DNA of 64,000 nucleotides. Origin: an uncultured Anaeroplasmataceae bacterium. Its GTDB lineage: Bacteria > Bacillota_I > Bacilli_A > Acholeplasmatales > Anaeroplasmataceae. Shown one piece after another: positions 28,928 to 38,102 of the stretch; the stretch's first letter is position 1, and every line of letters begins with the position of its first letter. The translations under genes and the position numbers were made by a program. The notes under the pieces are model-generated. The model had not been told where the DNA came from and made no database searches. It was given only the letters and a program-made list of their open reading frames with translations. The stretch covers positions 1-64,000 of the forward strand of contig CANQBD010000004.1 of assembly GCA_947589245.1 (NCBI GenBank). The letters run 5' to 3'.

Positions 28928-29854
28928 CTAATAGTGTACTCTCTTCTTACTTACAAGGAATTGAATGCCTGTAAATAGAAGGATAACTAAAAATAGAACT
29001 ACAGCACCGGCAGCAGCACGACCTGTAAATTGACCTGTCATGGAATCATAAATGAAGCCAACCATTGTATTCATATTATAAATTCTTAAATTTTCACCAA
29101 AAATACCTACAACTGAAGAATATTCCTTAAAAGCCCCAATAAAACCGGTAACTACAACATATAGCACCATTGGTGAAATAAGTGGAACAGTTATCTTTGT
29201 GAATACTCTTCTTTGAGGAGTACCATCAACTTTGGCAGCATCATAATATTGCTTATTAACTGATTGTAAAGCTCCCATAAAAATTAAAATCTTAAATGGC
29301 AAGGCATTCCAAACAGAATAAATGCATAATACAAATAGGTTACGAAGGTGTTGGGCACTAAATAAATCAACCGCACTAGCAATCCAAGTTGGTGAAGATT
29401 CAGCAGGCATCCCAAACGCATGTAGTAACATATTGAATAAACCATCGTTGTTTACAGTTTTATCAAAAATCATTGCAAATACCATACCGATAGCAACAGA
29501 GTTGGTTACATATGGTAAGAAGTAGATTGTTTGTAAAAAGCTTCTTAATGGTTTAATACTATTAAGTCCAACAGCTATTAGAAGACTTAATATTGTTGAA
29601 ATTGGAACAGTAATAAAAGCAATTAACATGGTGTTAGTAAAACCCGCAATAAATTGTTTATTACCAGTAATAACATCAACATAATTTTGAACACCGACAG
29701 CAAAATCTACTCCCGCTGCGGCAAAGGTTGTCTTATAACCATTTAAAAATGAAATACCGATTGTATTTATCATTGGATAAAAGGTAAAGACTAACAACAA
29801 TAGGACTGCTGGACCTAGATAAATCCAAGCCTTCCATTGATTTTTTGTTTCCAT
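28928..29854 (-). CDS. CUT1 ABC transporter permease (UgpA/MalF-like)
   Basis: NKQYYDAAKVDGTPQRRVFTKITVPLISP EAA motif. Confidence 0.85.
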   Translation of the reverse strand: METKNQWKAWIYLGPAVLLLLVFTFYPMINTIGISFLNGYKTTFAAAGVDFAVGVQNYVDVITGNKQFIAGFTNTMLIAFITVPISTILSLLIAVGLNSIKPLRSFLQTIYFLPYVTNSVAIGMVFAMIFDKTVNNDGLFNMLLHAFGMPAESSPTWIASAVDLFSAQHLRNLFVLCIYSVWNALPFKILIFMGALQSVNKQYYDAAKVDGTPQRRVFTKITVPLISPMVLYVVVTGFIGAFKEYSSVVGIFGENLRIYNMNTMVGFIYDSMTGQFTGRAAAGAVVLFLVILLFTGIQFLVSKKRVHY

Positions 29855-29867
29855 AGGCTTCCTCCTC

Positions 29868-31001
29868 CTAGTTTTCTAAAGTAGCTTCAGTAGCTTCTGT
29901 TTCACTAACTTCTTCTGGTTTAACTAGTGGTTCTTTGCCTAAGCGATATTCAGTCTGTCTGTTAAATAAATAGACCTTATTAGGTTTAAGGTTAAATTTA
30001 ACAATTCCTGAAGCAGGAACCTTAACATCCGCATCTACAATTGAACGAATAGTAGGTTTTTCAGAAGCCGGATTCTTAGAAATAATTGAAATATCTCTAC
30101 CCATTACCTCTAACTGATAAATTTCACAAGATAAAACGCCTTTATCAGAAACCACAAATCCTTCTGGACGAACACCAACATAAACCTCTTGGTCTTCAAA
30201 CTCAGTATCCATAATTGGTTCGTTATTAATATAAACTTTATGATCTCTAATTTCACCTAAGAAAACGTTAATAGGCGGTGTTCCTAAGAACTTAGCAACA
30301 AATAGATTTACAGGATCATCATAAACCTTTTGAGGAACATCAACTTGTTGCATAACGCCTTCTTTCATAACAACTATGAAATCAGAAATACTCATCGCTT
30401 CTTCTTGGTCGTGTGTTACGAAAACAGTTGTAACGCCTGTCTCTCTTTGAATTCTCTTAATTTCTTCTCTTGTTTGTAATCTTAATCTCGCGTCAAGATT
30501 AGATAATGGTTCATCTAATAATAAAACATTTGGATTTTTTACCAATGCACGAGCGATAGCAACTCGCTGTTGCTGACCGCCTGATAACTCATTAGGCTTT
30601 CTATCCAAAAGGTTGTCAATCTGAACTAAACGAGCTGCATTTAGACACCTTTCATCAGCTTCTTTTTTACTAACCCGCATATTAGTAAGTGGAAACTTAA
30701 TGTTTTGTTCAACAGTCATATGTGGATACAAAGCATAATTTTGGAATACTAACCCAATTCCACGCTTCTCGGGAGCTAACTGTGTAACATCTAAATCCCC
30801 AAAATAAATTTGACCAGCTGTTGGGGCTTGTAAACCACTTATCATAAATAAAGTAGTAGATTTACCACAGCCAGAAGGACCTAAAAGACCAACTAATTTT
30901 CCATCAGGAATCTCAATGTCCAAATTATCAACTGCTCTTACCTCTGACTTAGTCTTCTTGTTAACAAAGACCTTCGTTAAATTCTTAAGTACAATCTTCA
31001 T
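29868..31001 (-). CDS. CUT1 ABC transporter ATPase (UgpC/MsmX-like)
   Basis: GPSGCGKST, ELSGGQQQRVAIARAL, VLLLDEPLSNLDARLR, FVTHDQEEAM; normal-length C-terminal domain. Confidence 0.9.
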   Translation of the reverse strand: MKIVLKNLTKVFVNKKTKSEVRAVDNLDIEIPDGKLVGLLGPSGCGKSTTLFMISGLQAPTAGQIYFGDLDVTQLAPEKRGIGLVFQNYALYPHMTVEQNIKFPLTNMRVSKKEADERCLNAARLVQIDNLLDRKPNELSGGQQQRVAIARALVKNPNVLLLDEPLSNLDARLRLQTREEIKRIQRETGVTTVFVTHDQEEAMSISDFIVVMKEGVMQQVDVPQKVYDDPVNLFVAKFLGTPPINVFLGEIRDHKVYINNEPIMDTEFEDQEVYVGVRPEGFVVSDKGVLSCEIYQLEVMGRDISIISKNPASEKPTIRSIVDADVKVPASGIVKFNLKPNKVYLFNRQTEYRLGKEPLVKPEEVSETEATEATLEN

Positions 31002-31114
31002 TTTTTTACTCCTTAGTTCTTAAATTATCTAATTTTTTTAAGACGTTAGATTTTTCTTTTAATTTTTCTATAAAAACCCCTCTAGAAAAACAAGCAAAAA
31101 ACACACGCGCTTAC

Positions 31115-31130
31115 ATGTTAATTTTAACAT
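31115..31130. promoter_or_regulatory. candidate operator palindrome ATGTTAA-TT-TTAACAT
   Basis: 7-bp perfect arms, 2-nt centre, ~115 bp upstream of the transporter/nuclease cluster. Confidence 0.35.
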
Positions 31131-31294
31131 AAGCTTACTAAAAATTAAATAGAATAAACAGAAAAAAAACAAAAAAGAACACATTTTCCTAAAAAAATTC
31201 CTTATTTTAAATTCAATTGTAAAGAATAATTAACATTAATTACCATTTTTAGTTATGACTAACTATTTTTTTGAGTTTTTTTGGCAAAGAAAAA

Positions 31295-31314
31295 GCCAAA
31301 AATTTATTTTGGCC
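31295..31314 (-). terminator. probable rho-independent terminator of asnS
   Basis: Minus strand GGCCAAAATAAATTTTTGGC followed by TTTTTC. Confidence 0.6.
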
Positions 31315-31374
31315 AAAGTAAAATACTAAAGTAAAATACTAATGTAAATATTATATATATTATATTTATATTTG

Positions 31375-32757
31375 TTAGAACTCACAATTTTTTGGTGTTC
31401 TTGGGAAAGGAATAACATCTCTAATATTTTCTATTCCCGTAAGATACATAATCAGTCTTTCAAAACCCATACCAAAGCCCGAATGAACACAGCCACCATA
31501 CCTTCTAGTATCTAAATACCAATCAATATTGTTAGCATCAACCTTTAATTCTTTCATTCTAGTCAATAATTTTTCTAAATTTTCTTCTCTTTGTGATCCA
31601 CCCATTAATTCCCCAGCTTCCGGTACAATTAGATCAACTGCCGCAACAGTTTCATTATCAGAATTTAATTTCATATAATAGGCTTTAATATCTTTAGGCC
31701 AATTGGTAATAAAAACAGGACCATTAAAATATTCTGTAATATACTTTTCATGTTCTTTAGCTATATCGCCATTATAAGTTGGTTCAAATTCCCATTTAAT
31801 ATTCGCTTTTTGTAAAATATCAATAACTTCCTTATGAGTAATGCGGGTAAAATTAGAAGATAATAATCTCTCTATTTTAGCTTTTAAGCCCTTAGCTACA
31901 AATTGATCACAAAAAGCAATTTCTTCAGGACATCTTTCAATGACATATTGAATAACAAACTTAAGCATTTCTTCTTCAATATCCATTAAACCATTTAGAT
32001 CACAAAAGGCCATTTCAGGTTCTATCATCCAAAATTCATTTGCATGAACCTTAGTGTTAGAATTTTCGGTTCTAAAAGTTGGACCAAAAGTATATATATC
32101 TCCAAACGCCATAGCAAATGTTTCGCCTTGAAGCTGACCTGAGCCGGTTATAAAGGCTTGCTTACCAAATAAATCTTTAGAATAATCAACTTTTCCTGCA
32201 TTTAAAGGTAGATTATTTAAATCTAGCGTTGTGATTTTAAACATTTGGTCTGACCCCTCACAATCAGCACAAGTGATTAGCGGTGTATGGACATAAAGAT
32301 AGCCACGATCTTGAAAATAAGTATGAATGGCCATAGCTGCTACACTTCTAATTCTAAACACAGCTGAAAAAAGGTTGGTTCGTGGTCGAAGATGAGCAAC
32401 CTCTCTTAAAAATTCTCTTGTATGTCGTTTTGGTTGAATTGGATAGGTTTCTGGACAATCACCAAGCATTTCAACCTTGCTGGCATGAAGCTCAAGAGGC
32501 TGTTTCATTTCTGGTGTCAAAACAACCTTTCCTCTAATATTAACAGATACGCCAACACCAAATTTAGAAATTTCATCAAAATTAACTAAATCATTTTCAT
32601 AAACAACTTGTAAATTATTTAAAAAAGAACCATCATTAACATTTAAAAAACCAAATTGAGCTTGAGCTCGATTAGTTCTAACCCAACCCATAATAGTAAC
32701 CTCTTGATCCTTAAATTTACTTTGACATCTAAATATTTCCTTAATCCTTGTACGCAT
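31375..32757 (-). CDS. asnS: asparaginyl-tRNA synthetase
   Basis: Class II aaRS: VRTNRAQAQFGFLNVNDGS OB domain; FGPTFRTENSNTKVHANEFWMIEPE; GGCVHSGFGMGFERLIMYLTGIENIRDVIPFPRTP. Confidence 0.95.
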   Translation of the reverse strand: MRTRIKEIFRCQSKFKDQEVTIMGWVRTNRAQAQFGFLNVNDGSFLNNLQVVYENDLVNFDEISKFGVGVSVNIRGKVVLTPEMKQPLELHASKVEMLGDCPETYPIQPKRHTREFLREVAHLRPRTNLFSAVFRIRSVAAMAIHTYFQDRGYLYVHTPLITCADCEGSDQMFKITTLDLNNLPLNAGKVDYSKDLFGKQAFITGSGQLQGETFAMAFGDIYTFGPTFRTENSNTKVHANEFWMIEPEMAFCDLNGLMDIEEEMLKFVIQYVIERCPEEIAFCDQFVAKGLKAKIERLLSSNFTRITHKEVIDILQKANIKWEFEPTYNGDIAKEHEKYITEYFNGPVFITNWPKDIKAYYMKLNSDNETVAAVDLIVPEAGELMGGSQREENLEKLLTRMKELKVDANNIDWYLDTRRYGGCVHSGFGMGFERLIMYLTGIENIRDVIPFPRTPKNCEF

Positions 32758-32777
32758 CTTTTTTCCTCCTAAAATAT

Positions 32778-33025
32778 AAAAAAGTCCTTAAATTTAAAAA
32801 TTTAAGGACGATTTGCTCGCGGTGCCACCTTAATTCTATAAATTGTTTGAAAAATTTATAGCTCTTAATTTAATCTTTAACGCAGAAAATACGAATGGTT
32901 CTACTCTAATTTCTTCCATCACTCAGAGGTGTTAAATACTATCATTCATTACCTATTTTTCACCAACCATAGATTCTCTTAAAATGAATTTTGATAGACC
33001 CTTCCTCATCTTAGTTTTAACAATA
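32778..33025 (-). promoter_or_regulatory. T-box leader upstream of asnS
   Basis: Minus strand AAGGTGGCACCGCGAGC T-box motif, GTCCTTAAATTT...AAATTTAAGGAC terminator with U tract, specifier-like AAC (Asn) at 32931-32933 before CCTCTGAG. Confidence 0.92.
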
Positions 33026-33205
33026 CTATTTTATAACAATATAAAGGCTATTGTCAAATAAAATTTTACTTAAAATTCTTTAAAAAAATAACTTAAAATT
33101 TCTAAAATTTTGCAAGTAAAAAATAATTATTTTAAGATGTTTCTAAGTTCTAGGAATAAATTTTTCTTCTTATTAATATTATTCTAATGTAAGGAGTGAT
33201 ATTTC

Positions 33206-33625
33206 TTGGCAGTTATAGCCCACAATAGTAAGGAGCTTGATTTACTTGCTAGATTAATGCGTGCTGAAGCTGAAGGTGAAGGTAAAACCGGTATGCTGCT
33301 TGTTGGTAATGTCTGTGTTAACAGAGCCTTAGCAAATTGTCTTGATTTTAAAAAAATCAACACCGTTGAAAAGGCGGTCATGCAAAAACCTGGTGGTTTT
33401 GAAGCAACTTCAAAAGGATATTTCTACCAAGCGGCACGTTCTCAGGATAAAGCCTTAGCAAAAAGAATCTTAAATGGGGAAAAATTTCATCCCGCATCTT
33501 ATGCTTTATGGTTTTATAACCCACATGGGCAAGAATGTCGAAAAACGTGGTGGAATCAACAACAAAGTGGAGCCTATAAAAACCATTGTTTTTATGCTCC
33601 AAGCTCAAATGAAAATTGTTATTAG
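33206..33625 (+). CDS. cwlJ: cell wall hydrolase, CwlJ-like (SleB/Hydrolase_2 family); TTG start
   Basis: LDLLARLMRAEAEGEGKTGMLLVGNVCVNRA...FYQAARS...ALWFYNP; upstream AAGGAG; followed by a gerQ-like gene as in Bacillus. Confidence 0.82.
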   Translation: MAVIAHNSKELDLLARLMRAEAEGEGKTGMLLVGNVCVNRALANCLDFKKINTVEKAVMQKPGGFEATSKGYFYQAARSQDKALAKRILNGEKFHPASYALWFYNPHGQECRKTWWNQQQSGAYKNHCFYAPSSNENCY

Positions 33626-33640
33626 AAAGGAACTTTAAAA

Positions 33641-33985
33641 ATGAATTATTTTTATCCAAATCCCTATGGTTATTATAGTGGTGGTTATGGTGGAGGATTT
33701 TATCCTATGCAGCAACAACAGGCTGATATGTCAGATGAACAATCATATATTGAAAATATCTTAAGATTAAATCTTGGAAAAATCGTTTCTGTTTACATGA
33801 ATTTTGAAAATTCTCAATGGGGTTCAAAAATTTTTAAAGGTAAGCTAGAAGCTGCCGGAAAAGACCATATTATTATCTCTGATCCTAATAATAATATGCG
33901 TTATCTTCTCTTAACTATTTATCTAAATTATGTAACATTTGAAGAAGAAATTAACTATTATTATCCATATCAAAATCAAAAATAA
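33641..33985 (+). CDS. gerQ: spore coat/germination protein GerQ-like
   Basis: QSYIENILRLNLGKIVSVYMNFENSQWGSKIFKGKLEAAGKDHIIISDPNNNMRYLLLTIYLNYVTFEE; Gly/Tyr-rich N-terminus. Confidence 0.88.
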   Translation: MNYFYPNPYGYYSGGYGGGFYPMQQQQADMSDEQSYIENILRLNLGKIVSVYMNFENSQWGSKIFKGKLEAAGKDHIIISDPNNNMRYLLLTIYLNYVTFEEEINYYYPYQNQK

Positions 33986-34008
33986 ATGCCGTATTTTTTT
34001 TAAATAAA

Positions 34009-34052
34009 AAAAGTCCAATTTAACTTGAAATTTCAAGCTGATTTGGACTTTT
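34009..34052. terminator. bidirectional terminator between convergent gerQ and jag
   Basis: AAAAGTCCAA...TTGAAATTTCAA...TTTGGACTTTT extended hairpin. Confidence 0.8.
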
Positions 34053-34057
34053 CATTT

Positions 34058-34660
34058 TTATTGATTTTTAGGTTTAATAACGATTGCTCGTTCTTCCCCT
34101 TCACCCTCTGATTCAGTATAGACATCACGCCATTCACTTAGCTTTTCATGAATGATTCGCCGTTCATATGAATTCATTGGCTGAAGCTTAACACTAACTT
34201 TAGTTTTAGCCACAGATTTAGCTGTTTTAGTTGCTAAAATTTCTAGTTGCCGATTTCTATTACTACGATAAGCACCAATGTCTAATGTAGTTACAATTTT
34301 ATCCTTTGTATATGTACTGATTAATGTTCTAATTAGGACTTGCAAAGCTTCAAGAGTCTTTCCTTTAATACCAATTAATAATGGATTTTCATTACTATCA
34401 ATATTGTAATAAATTTGCGAATCACCAACAGTACGAGCTTCAATTTGGTAACCAATATCTAAAGAATTTAAAATATTTTTTAAATATTTTTGCCCTTCCA
34501 AAGTTAAATTAACATCAACTAACGCTTCACAGTTTAATCCCTCAGGTAATTCTCCTAAGACATTAATAAATATTTTATCACTTGATAAATGCAATCTTTT
34601 AATGGCTTCAGCCATAGCTTGTTCTTGATTTTCAGCAATAAACTCAACTTTCTTTTGCAT
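34058..34660 (-). CDS. jag: Jag/KhpB RNA-binding protein (SpoIIIJ-associated)
   Basis: Jag-N start, KH region NPLLIGIKGKTLEALQVLIRTLIS, R3H-like PMNSYERRIIHEKLSEW; located downstream of yidC. Confidence 0.92.
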   Translation of the reverse strand: MQKKVEFIAENQEQAMAEAIKRLHLSSDKIFINVLGELPEGLNCEALVDVNLTLEGQKYLKNILNSLDIGYQIEARTVGDSQIYYNIDSNENPLLIGIKGKTLEALQVLIRTLISTYTKDKIVTTLDIGAYRSNRNRQLEILATKTAKSVAKTKVSVKLQPMNSYERRIIHEKLSEWRDVYTESEGEGEERAIVIKPKNQ

Positions 34661-34676
34661 CTACATCACCTCATCA

Positions 34677-35672
34677 TTAAATTACAGTGCTCTTTTTTTG
34701 AGCCTTATTATAATTTATCTCATTAATTTTTCGACCAATAAAGCTTTGGAATAATTGATAAATAGAACCAATTAACCAATATAAAGCAAGCGACGTTGAA
34801 GATAATGACATAAAAATAAACATAATAGTCATTATAATATTCATCATTTTCATTTGCTTTTGTTGTTGTTCTTGTTGAGCGGTTGATGGCTTATTACGAT
34901 TGTAATCCTTAACATATTTAGGCTTTTTTTGAGCTAACTTTTGGGATAAAAGTGTCATACCTGCAAAGCTTAAAGCTAAAACAACCGCAAATATCTTATC
35001 GCGAATTAATCCTGCTTCAAAAAATGAAGTATTTAATTCAAAATAACCAAAAATCTTTGTGTTTTTTAAAGCAAATGTGCCATATTGAACGACATCTACA
35101 CCATTAACATTGACAATACTAGTAGCATTGATACGTCTTACAACCTCATACATGGCCATAAAGATTGGAAATTGAAGAAACATAGTACCAACACAACCCA
35201 AAGGGCTAATTTTATATTTTTTATATAGTTTCATCATTTCTATTTGCATCTGTTGTTGAGATTGAGGATCTTTTCTACTACCATATTTTCTTTGAATTCG
35301 TGTCATTTCTGGTTGCATAAGACTCATCTTTAAACTCATGCTATTTTGCTTAGAATAAATTGGCCAAGCTAAAGTTCTAACAATTAAAGTTGTAAATAAA
35401 ATACCCCAAAAGAAAGAATTTCCTAAACCTTTACCAATATTAGAACATATCCAAGCTATTGGCCAAGACAAAATAGATATTGGCCAGCCCCATAATCCTT
35501 CCCAAAAGTTTTCAAAATGAAACTCTTGGGCATAACCAGCCCAATTATCTACATAAGGTTTAGCTTGCCATGTAGCTGTATTAGTACGACAACCAGTTAA
35601 AGTTACTAGTAATAAACCTAAAAAAACCACTAAAATAAACTTATATTTATTACGACAGATGAAATTAATCAT
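34677..35672 (-). CDS. yidC: membrane protein insertase YidC/OxaA
   Basis: Lipobox LTGC; WGILFTTLIVRTLAWPIYSKQ; ARIQRKYG-like segment; GCVGTMFLQFPIFMAMYEVVRR. Confidence 0.93.
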   Translation of the reverse strand: MINFICRNKYKFILVVFLGLLLVTLTGCRTNTATWQAKPYVDNWAGYAQEFHFENFWEGLWGWPISILSWPIAWICSNIGKGLGNSFFWGILFTTLIVRTLAWPIYSKQNSMSLKMSLMQPEMTRIQRKYGSRKDPQSQQQMQIEMMKLYKKYKISPLGCVGTMFLQFPIFMAMYEVVRRINATSIVNVNGVDVVQYGTFALKNTKIFGYFELNTSFFEAGLIRDKIFAVVLALSFAGMTLLSQKLAQKKPKYVKDYNRNKPSTAQQEQQQKQMKMMNIIMTIMFIFMSLSSTSLALYWLIGSIYQLFQSFIGRKINEINYNKAQKKSTVI

Positions 35673-36015
35673 TTTTTTCTCCTTTTCTTAACAATTTTTG
35701 TTTTTGAAGTAGATAATTCATTTCATTTTTTAGGCTATTAAAATTCAATTTTAAAGTTTTAGCTCTTACAATTATAAAAAAATCTACACCATCAACTATT
35801 TCAAATTGTCTAATTAAAGCTCTTACCTGTCTTTTTAAGCGATTGCGCACAACGGCATTGCCTAATTTTTTACTTACGCTCACCGCATATCGAAAATGGT
35901 TGGTTTCGTTTGTTTTTATACTATAGATAATAAAACAAGAATTAGAAGAATGATTCTTATTATTTAAAATTTTTTCTATTTCTTCGTTTTTCTTTACGCG
36001 ATATATTTTTTTCAT
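35665..36015 (-). CDS. rnpA: ribonuclease P protein component
   Basis: RYAVSVSKKLGNAVVRNRLKRQVRALIRQ signature. Confidence 0.94.
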   Translation of the reverse strand: MKKIYRVKKNEEIEKILNNKNHSSNSCFIIYSIKTNETNHFRYAVSVSKKLGNAVVRNRLKRQVRALIRQFEIVDGVDFFIIVRAKTLKLNFNSLKNEMNYLLQKQKLLRKGEKND

Positions 36016-36118
36016 AAGTTTTTTAAATTAATTAAATAATAAACAAAAAAGTACAACCAAAAATCGCATTTATTAATTGATCTGGTCGTACTAGTTATGT
36101 CAATTGTTTATTATTTAA

Positions 36119-36253
36119 TTAAACAGTTAATTGCTTTCTACCTTTTTTACGTCTACGAGCTAATACTTGACGGCCATCTTTAGTAGCCATTCTAGCTCGA
36201 AAACCATGAGTAACTTTTCTTTTACGTTTATTAGGTTGATAAGTTCTTTTCAT
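36119..36253 (-). CDS. rpmH: 50S ribosomal protein L34 (44 aa, absent from the supplied ORF track)
   Basis: Translation [44 protein letters not shown]. Confidence 0.97.
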   Translation of the reverse strand: MKRTYQPNKRKRKVTHGFRARMATKDGRQVLARRRKKGRKQLTV

Positions 36254-36410
36254 TGACTCCTACCTGCCTTTCTTACGAAACCATGCCTTATTATTCTAGC
36301 AAAAAACCTAATTGATGTCAATTATTTTTTGGTTTTTTAATTGGTTATTTTTCAGCAAAAAAGAAAATTGTTTATAAATATAAAAATTTGTCAATAAAAT
36401 TTTTTTAAAA

Positions 36411-36551
36411 TGTGGATAACTTAACTACATATTTATCCACAGGTTAATTTGTTGAAAAATAGTAAAAATTGGCTAAAAATCCGTTTATTTTTACCTATTT
36501 ATCCACATTTTTAGACTTTTTTTTACGCTTTATTCTTCAAAGTTATCCACA
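36411..36551. other. oriC: oriC part 1: DnaA boxes between rpmH and dnaA
   Basis: Perfect TTATCCACA boxes at 36433-36441, 36499-36507, 36543-36551; inverse TGTGGATAA at 36411-36419. Confidence 0.92.
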
Positions 36552-36624
36552 TTTTTAGTGGAAAACTTGTTCTTGTTATTTTAAAAAATTATGCTATGAT
36601 AATCTAAGAAATGTAGGTGTTAAT

Positions 36625-37941
36625 ATGGATTTTTATCAAGATTTATGGAATAAAACACGGGATAAATTAGCTTCAAGGTTTGCAGAAAAAACTTTTGAAG
36701 AAATGTTTGATGATGTAAAAAAAGTTTTAAAATGTGAAAATGGGGTTATTTATGTCCTTACACCATCTACCTATATTAAAACAAAAATTAATAATGTCTA
36801 CAGTAAAACAATAAGTGAAATTTTAAATGAATTGACAGATCAAAAACTTAAATTTAAATTTATTTGTGAAGATGAAATACCAGCAAAACCTACTATTAAA
36901 GCCCCTGTTAAATTAAATAAAAACAATTTAAAAAGTAATTTTACCTTTGAATCTTTAGTTGTAGGAGAATCTAATCGTTTAAGCTATATAACAGGTATGA
37001 AGGTAGCTGAACAACCGGGTGTTTTTATTAATCCTTTATATATATTTGGTGGGGTTGGACTTGGTAAAACTCACCTTATGCAAGCTATTGGTAATTTTAT
37101 TTTAGAAAATGATCTTAATACTAATATATTATATGTTCAAGCTACTGATTTCATGGATGACTATATCAAAGGTATTAAAAATGAAAATATGGCAGCATTT
37201 GAACAAAAATATGAAAATTTAGATGTTCTTTTAGTTGATGATATTCAAATGTTAGCTATGGGAAATAAATCCCAGCAAGAATTTTTTAAATTATTTAATG
37301 ATATGACAACAAGACAAAAACAAATTGTTATCACATCTGATTGTCCAGCTTCTAAATTGACCGGAATTATGGATAGACTTACCTCAAGATTTCAAATGGG
37401 AGTAAGTGTTGATATTCATCAACCAGACTTATCACAAAGAGTTAATATTTTAAAAAGAAAATTAGCTGAGAATTCTAATAAGGTTATTGATGAAAAGGTA
37501 TTAACCTTTATTGCTGAAAATTTTGTTGATAATGTAAGAGAACTTGAAGGTGGTCTAAACCGTGTTTTATGGTATAGTGAGATGAACAATGAAACACCTA
37601 CTTTAGAACTGGCAAAAGAGGCTCTAGATGTCTTAATTAGAGCGAAAAAACCTAATTCAAAAGATAATTATGAAACAGCCTTAAGTGTAATTTCTAATAC
37701 TTATAGTATTAGTACAGCTGATTTATTGGGTAAATCACGCAATTCTAAGTATGTTTTACCTCGCCATATTGCAATGTATATTTTGAAAAATCATTATAAT
37801 CTTACTTATTCTAAAATTGGCTCTATTTTAAATGGTAGAGATCATACTACAATAATGAATGGTTGTAATAAAATTGAAGAAGAAATTAAAACTAATTCAC
37901 AATTAAAAATGGCAATTGATACAATTTTAAAAAAAGTTTAG
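36625..37941 (+). CDS. dnaA: chromosomal replication initiator protein DnaA
   Basis: NPLYIFGGVGLGKTHLMQAIGN; LLVDDIQMLA; GRDHTTIMNGCNKIEEE. Confidence 0.98.
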   Translation: MDFYQDLWNKTRDKLASRFAEKTFEEMFDDVKKVLKCENGVIYVLTPSTYIKTKINNVYSKTISEILNELTDQKLKFKFICEDEIPAKPTIKAPVKLNKNNLKSNFTFESLVVGESNRLSYITGMKVAEQPGVFINPLYIFGGVGLGKTHLMQAIGNFILENDLNTNILYVQATDFMDDYIKGIKNENMAAFEQKYENLDVLLVDDIQMLAMGNKSQQEFFKLFNDMTTRQKQIVITSDCPASKLTGIMDRLTSRFQMGVSVDIHQPDLSQRVNILKRKLAENSNKVIDEKVLTFIAENFVDNVRELEGGLNRVLWYSEMNNETPTLELAKEALDVLIRAKKPNSKDNYETALSVISNTYSISTADLLGKSRNSKYVLPRHIAMYILKNHYNLTYSKIGSILNGRDHTTIMNGCNKIEEEIKTNSQLKMAIDTILKKV

Positions 37942-37945
37942 AAAT

Positions 37946-38085
37946 TGTGGATAAATTACATAGATTTCCACATAAAAATATGGTATAATTATATCGATAT
38001 TTGAGGCTATTTTGGACTTTTCCACAAATCCACATCTATAATAATAACAATAATATATATAATTAATTAAATTTTTTTATCCACA
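37946..38085. other. oriC: oriC part 2: DnaA boxes and AT-rich candidate unwinding element
   Basis: TGTGGATAA 37946-37954, TTATCCACA 38077-38085, near-matches TTTTCCACA 38018-38026 and AAATCCACA 38026-38034, AT-only run ATAATAATAACAATAATATATATAATTAATTAAATTTTTTTAT. Confidence 0.85.
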
Positions 38086-38102
38086 CATGGAGGTACAAAA
38101 AC

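Noticed and set aside
31315-31345. Tandem taaaatacta repeat downstream of asnS
   Set aside because: Two short AT-rich copies only; consistent with low-complexity intergenic sequence.
38035-38075. DnaA-trio motif in the dnaA-dnaN gap
   Set aside because: The triplet-like ATAATAATAACAATAATA does not fit the 3'-(G/A)A(T/A)-5' pattern on the expected strand; only an AT-rich candidate unwinding element is claimed.
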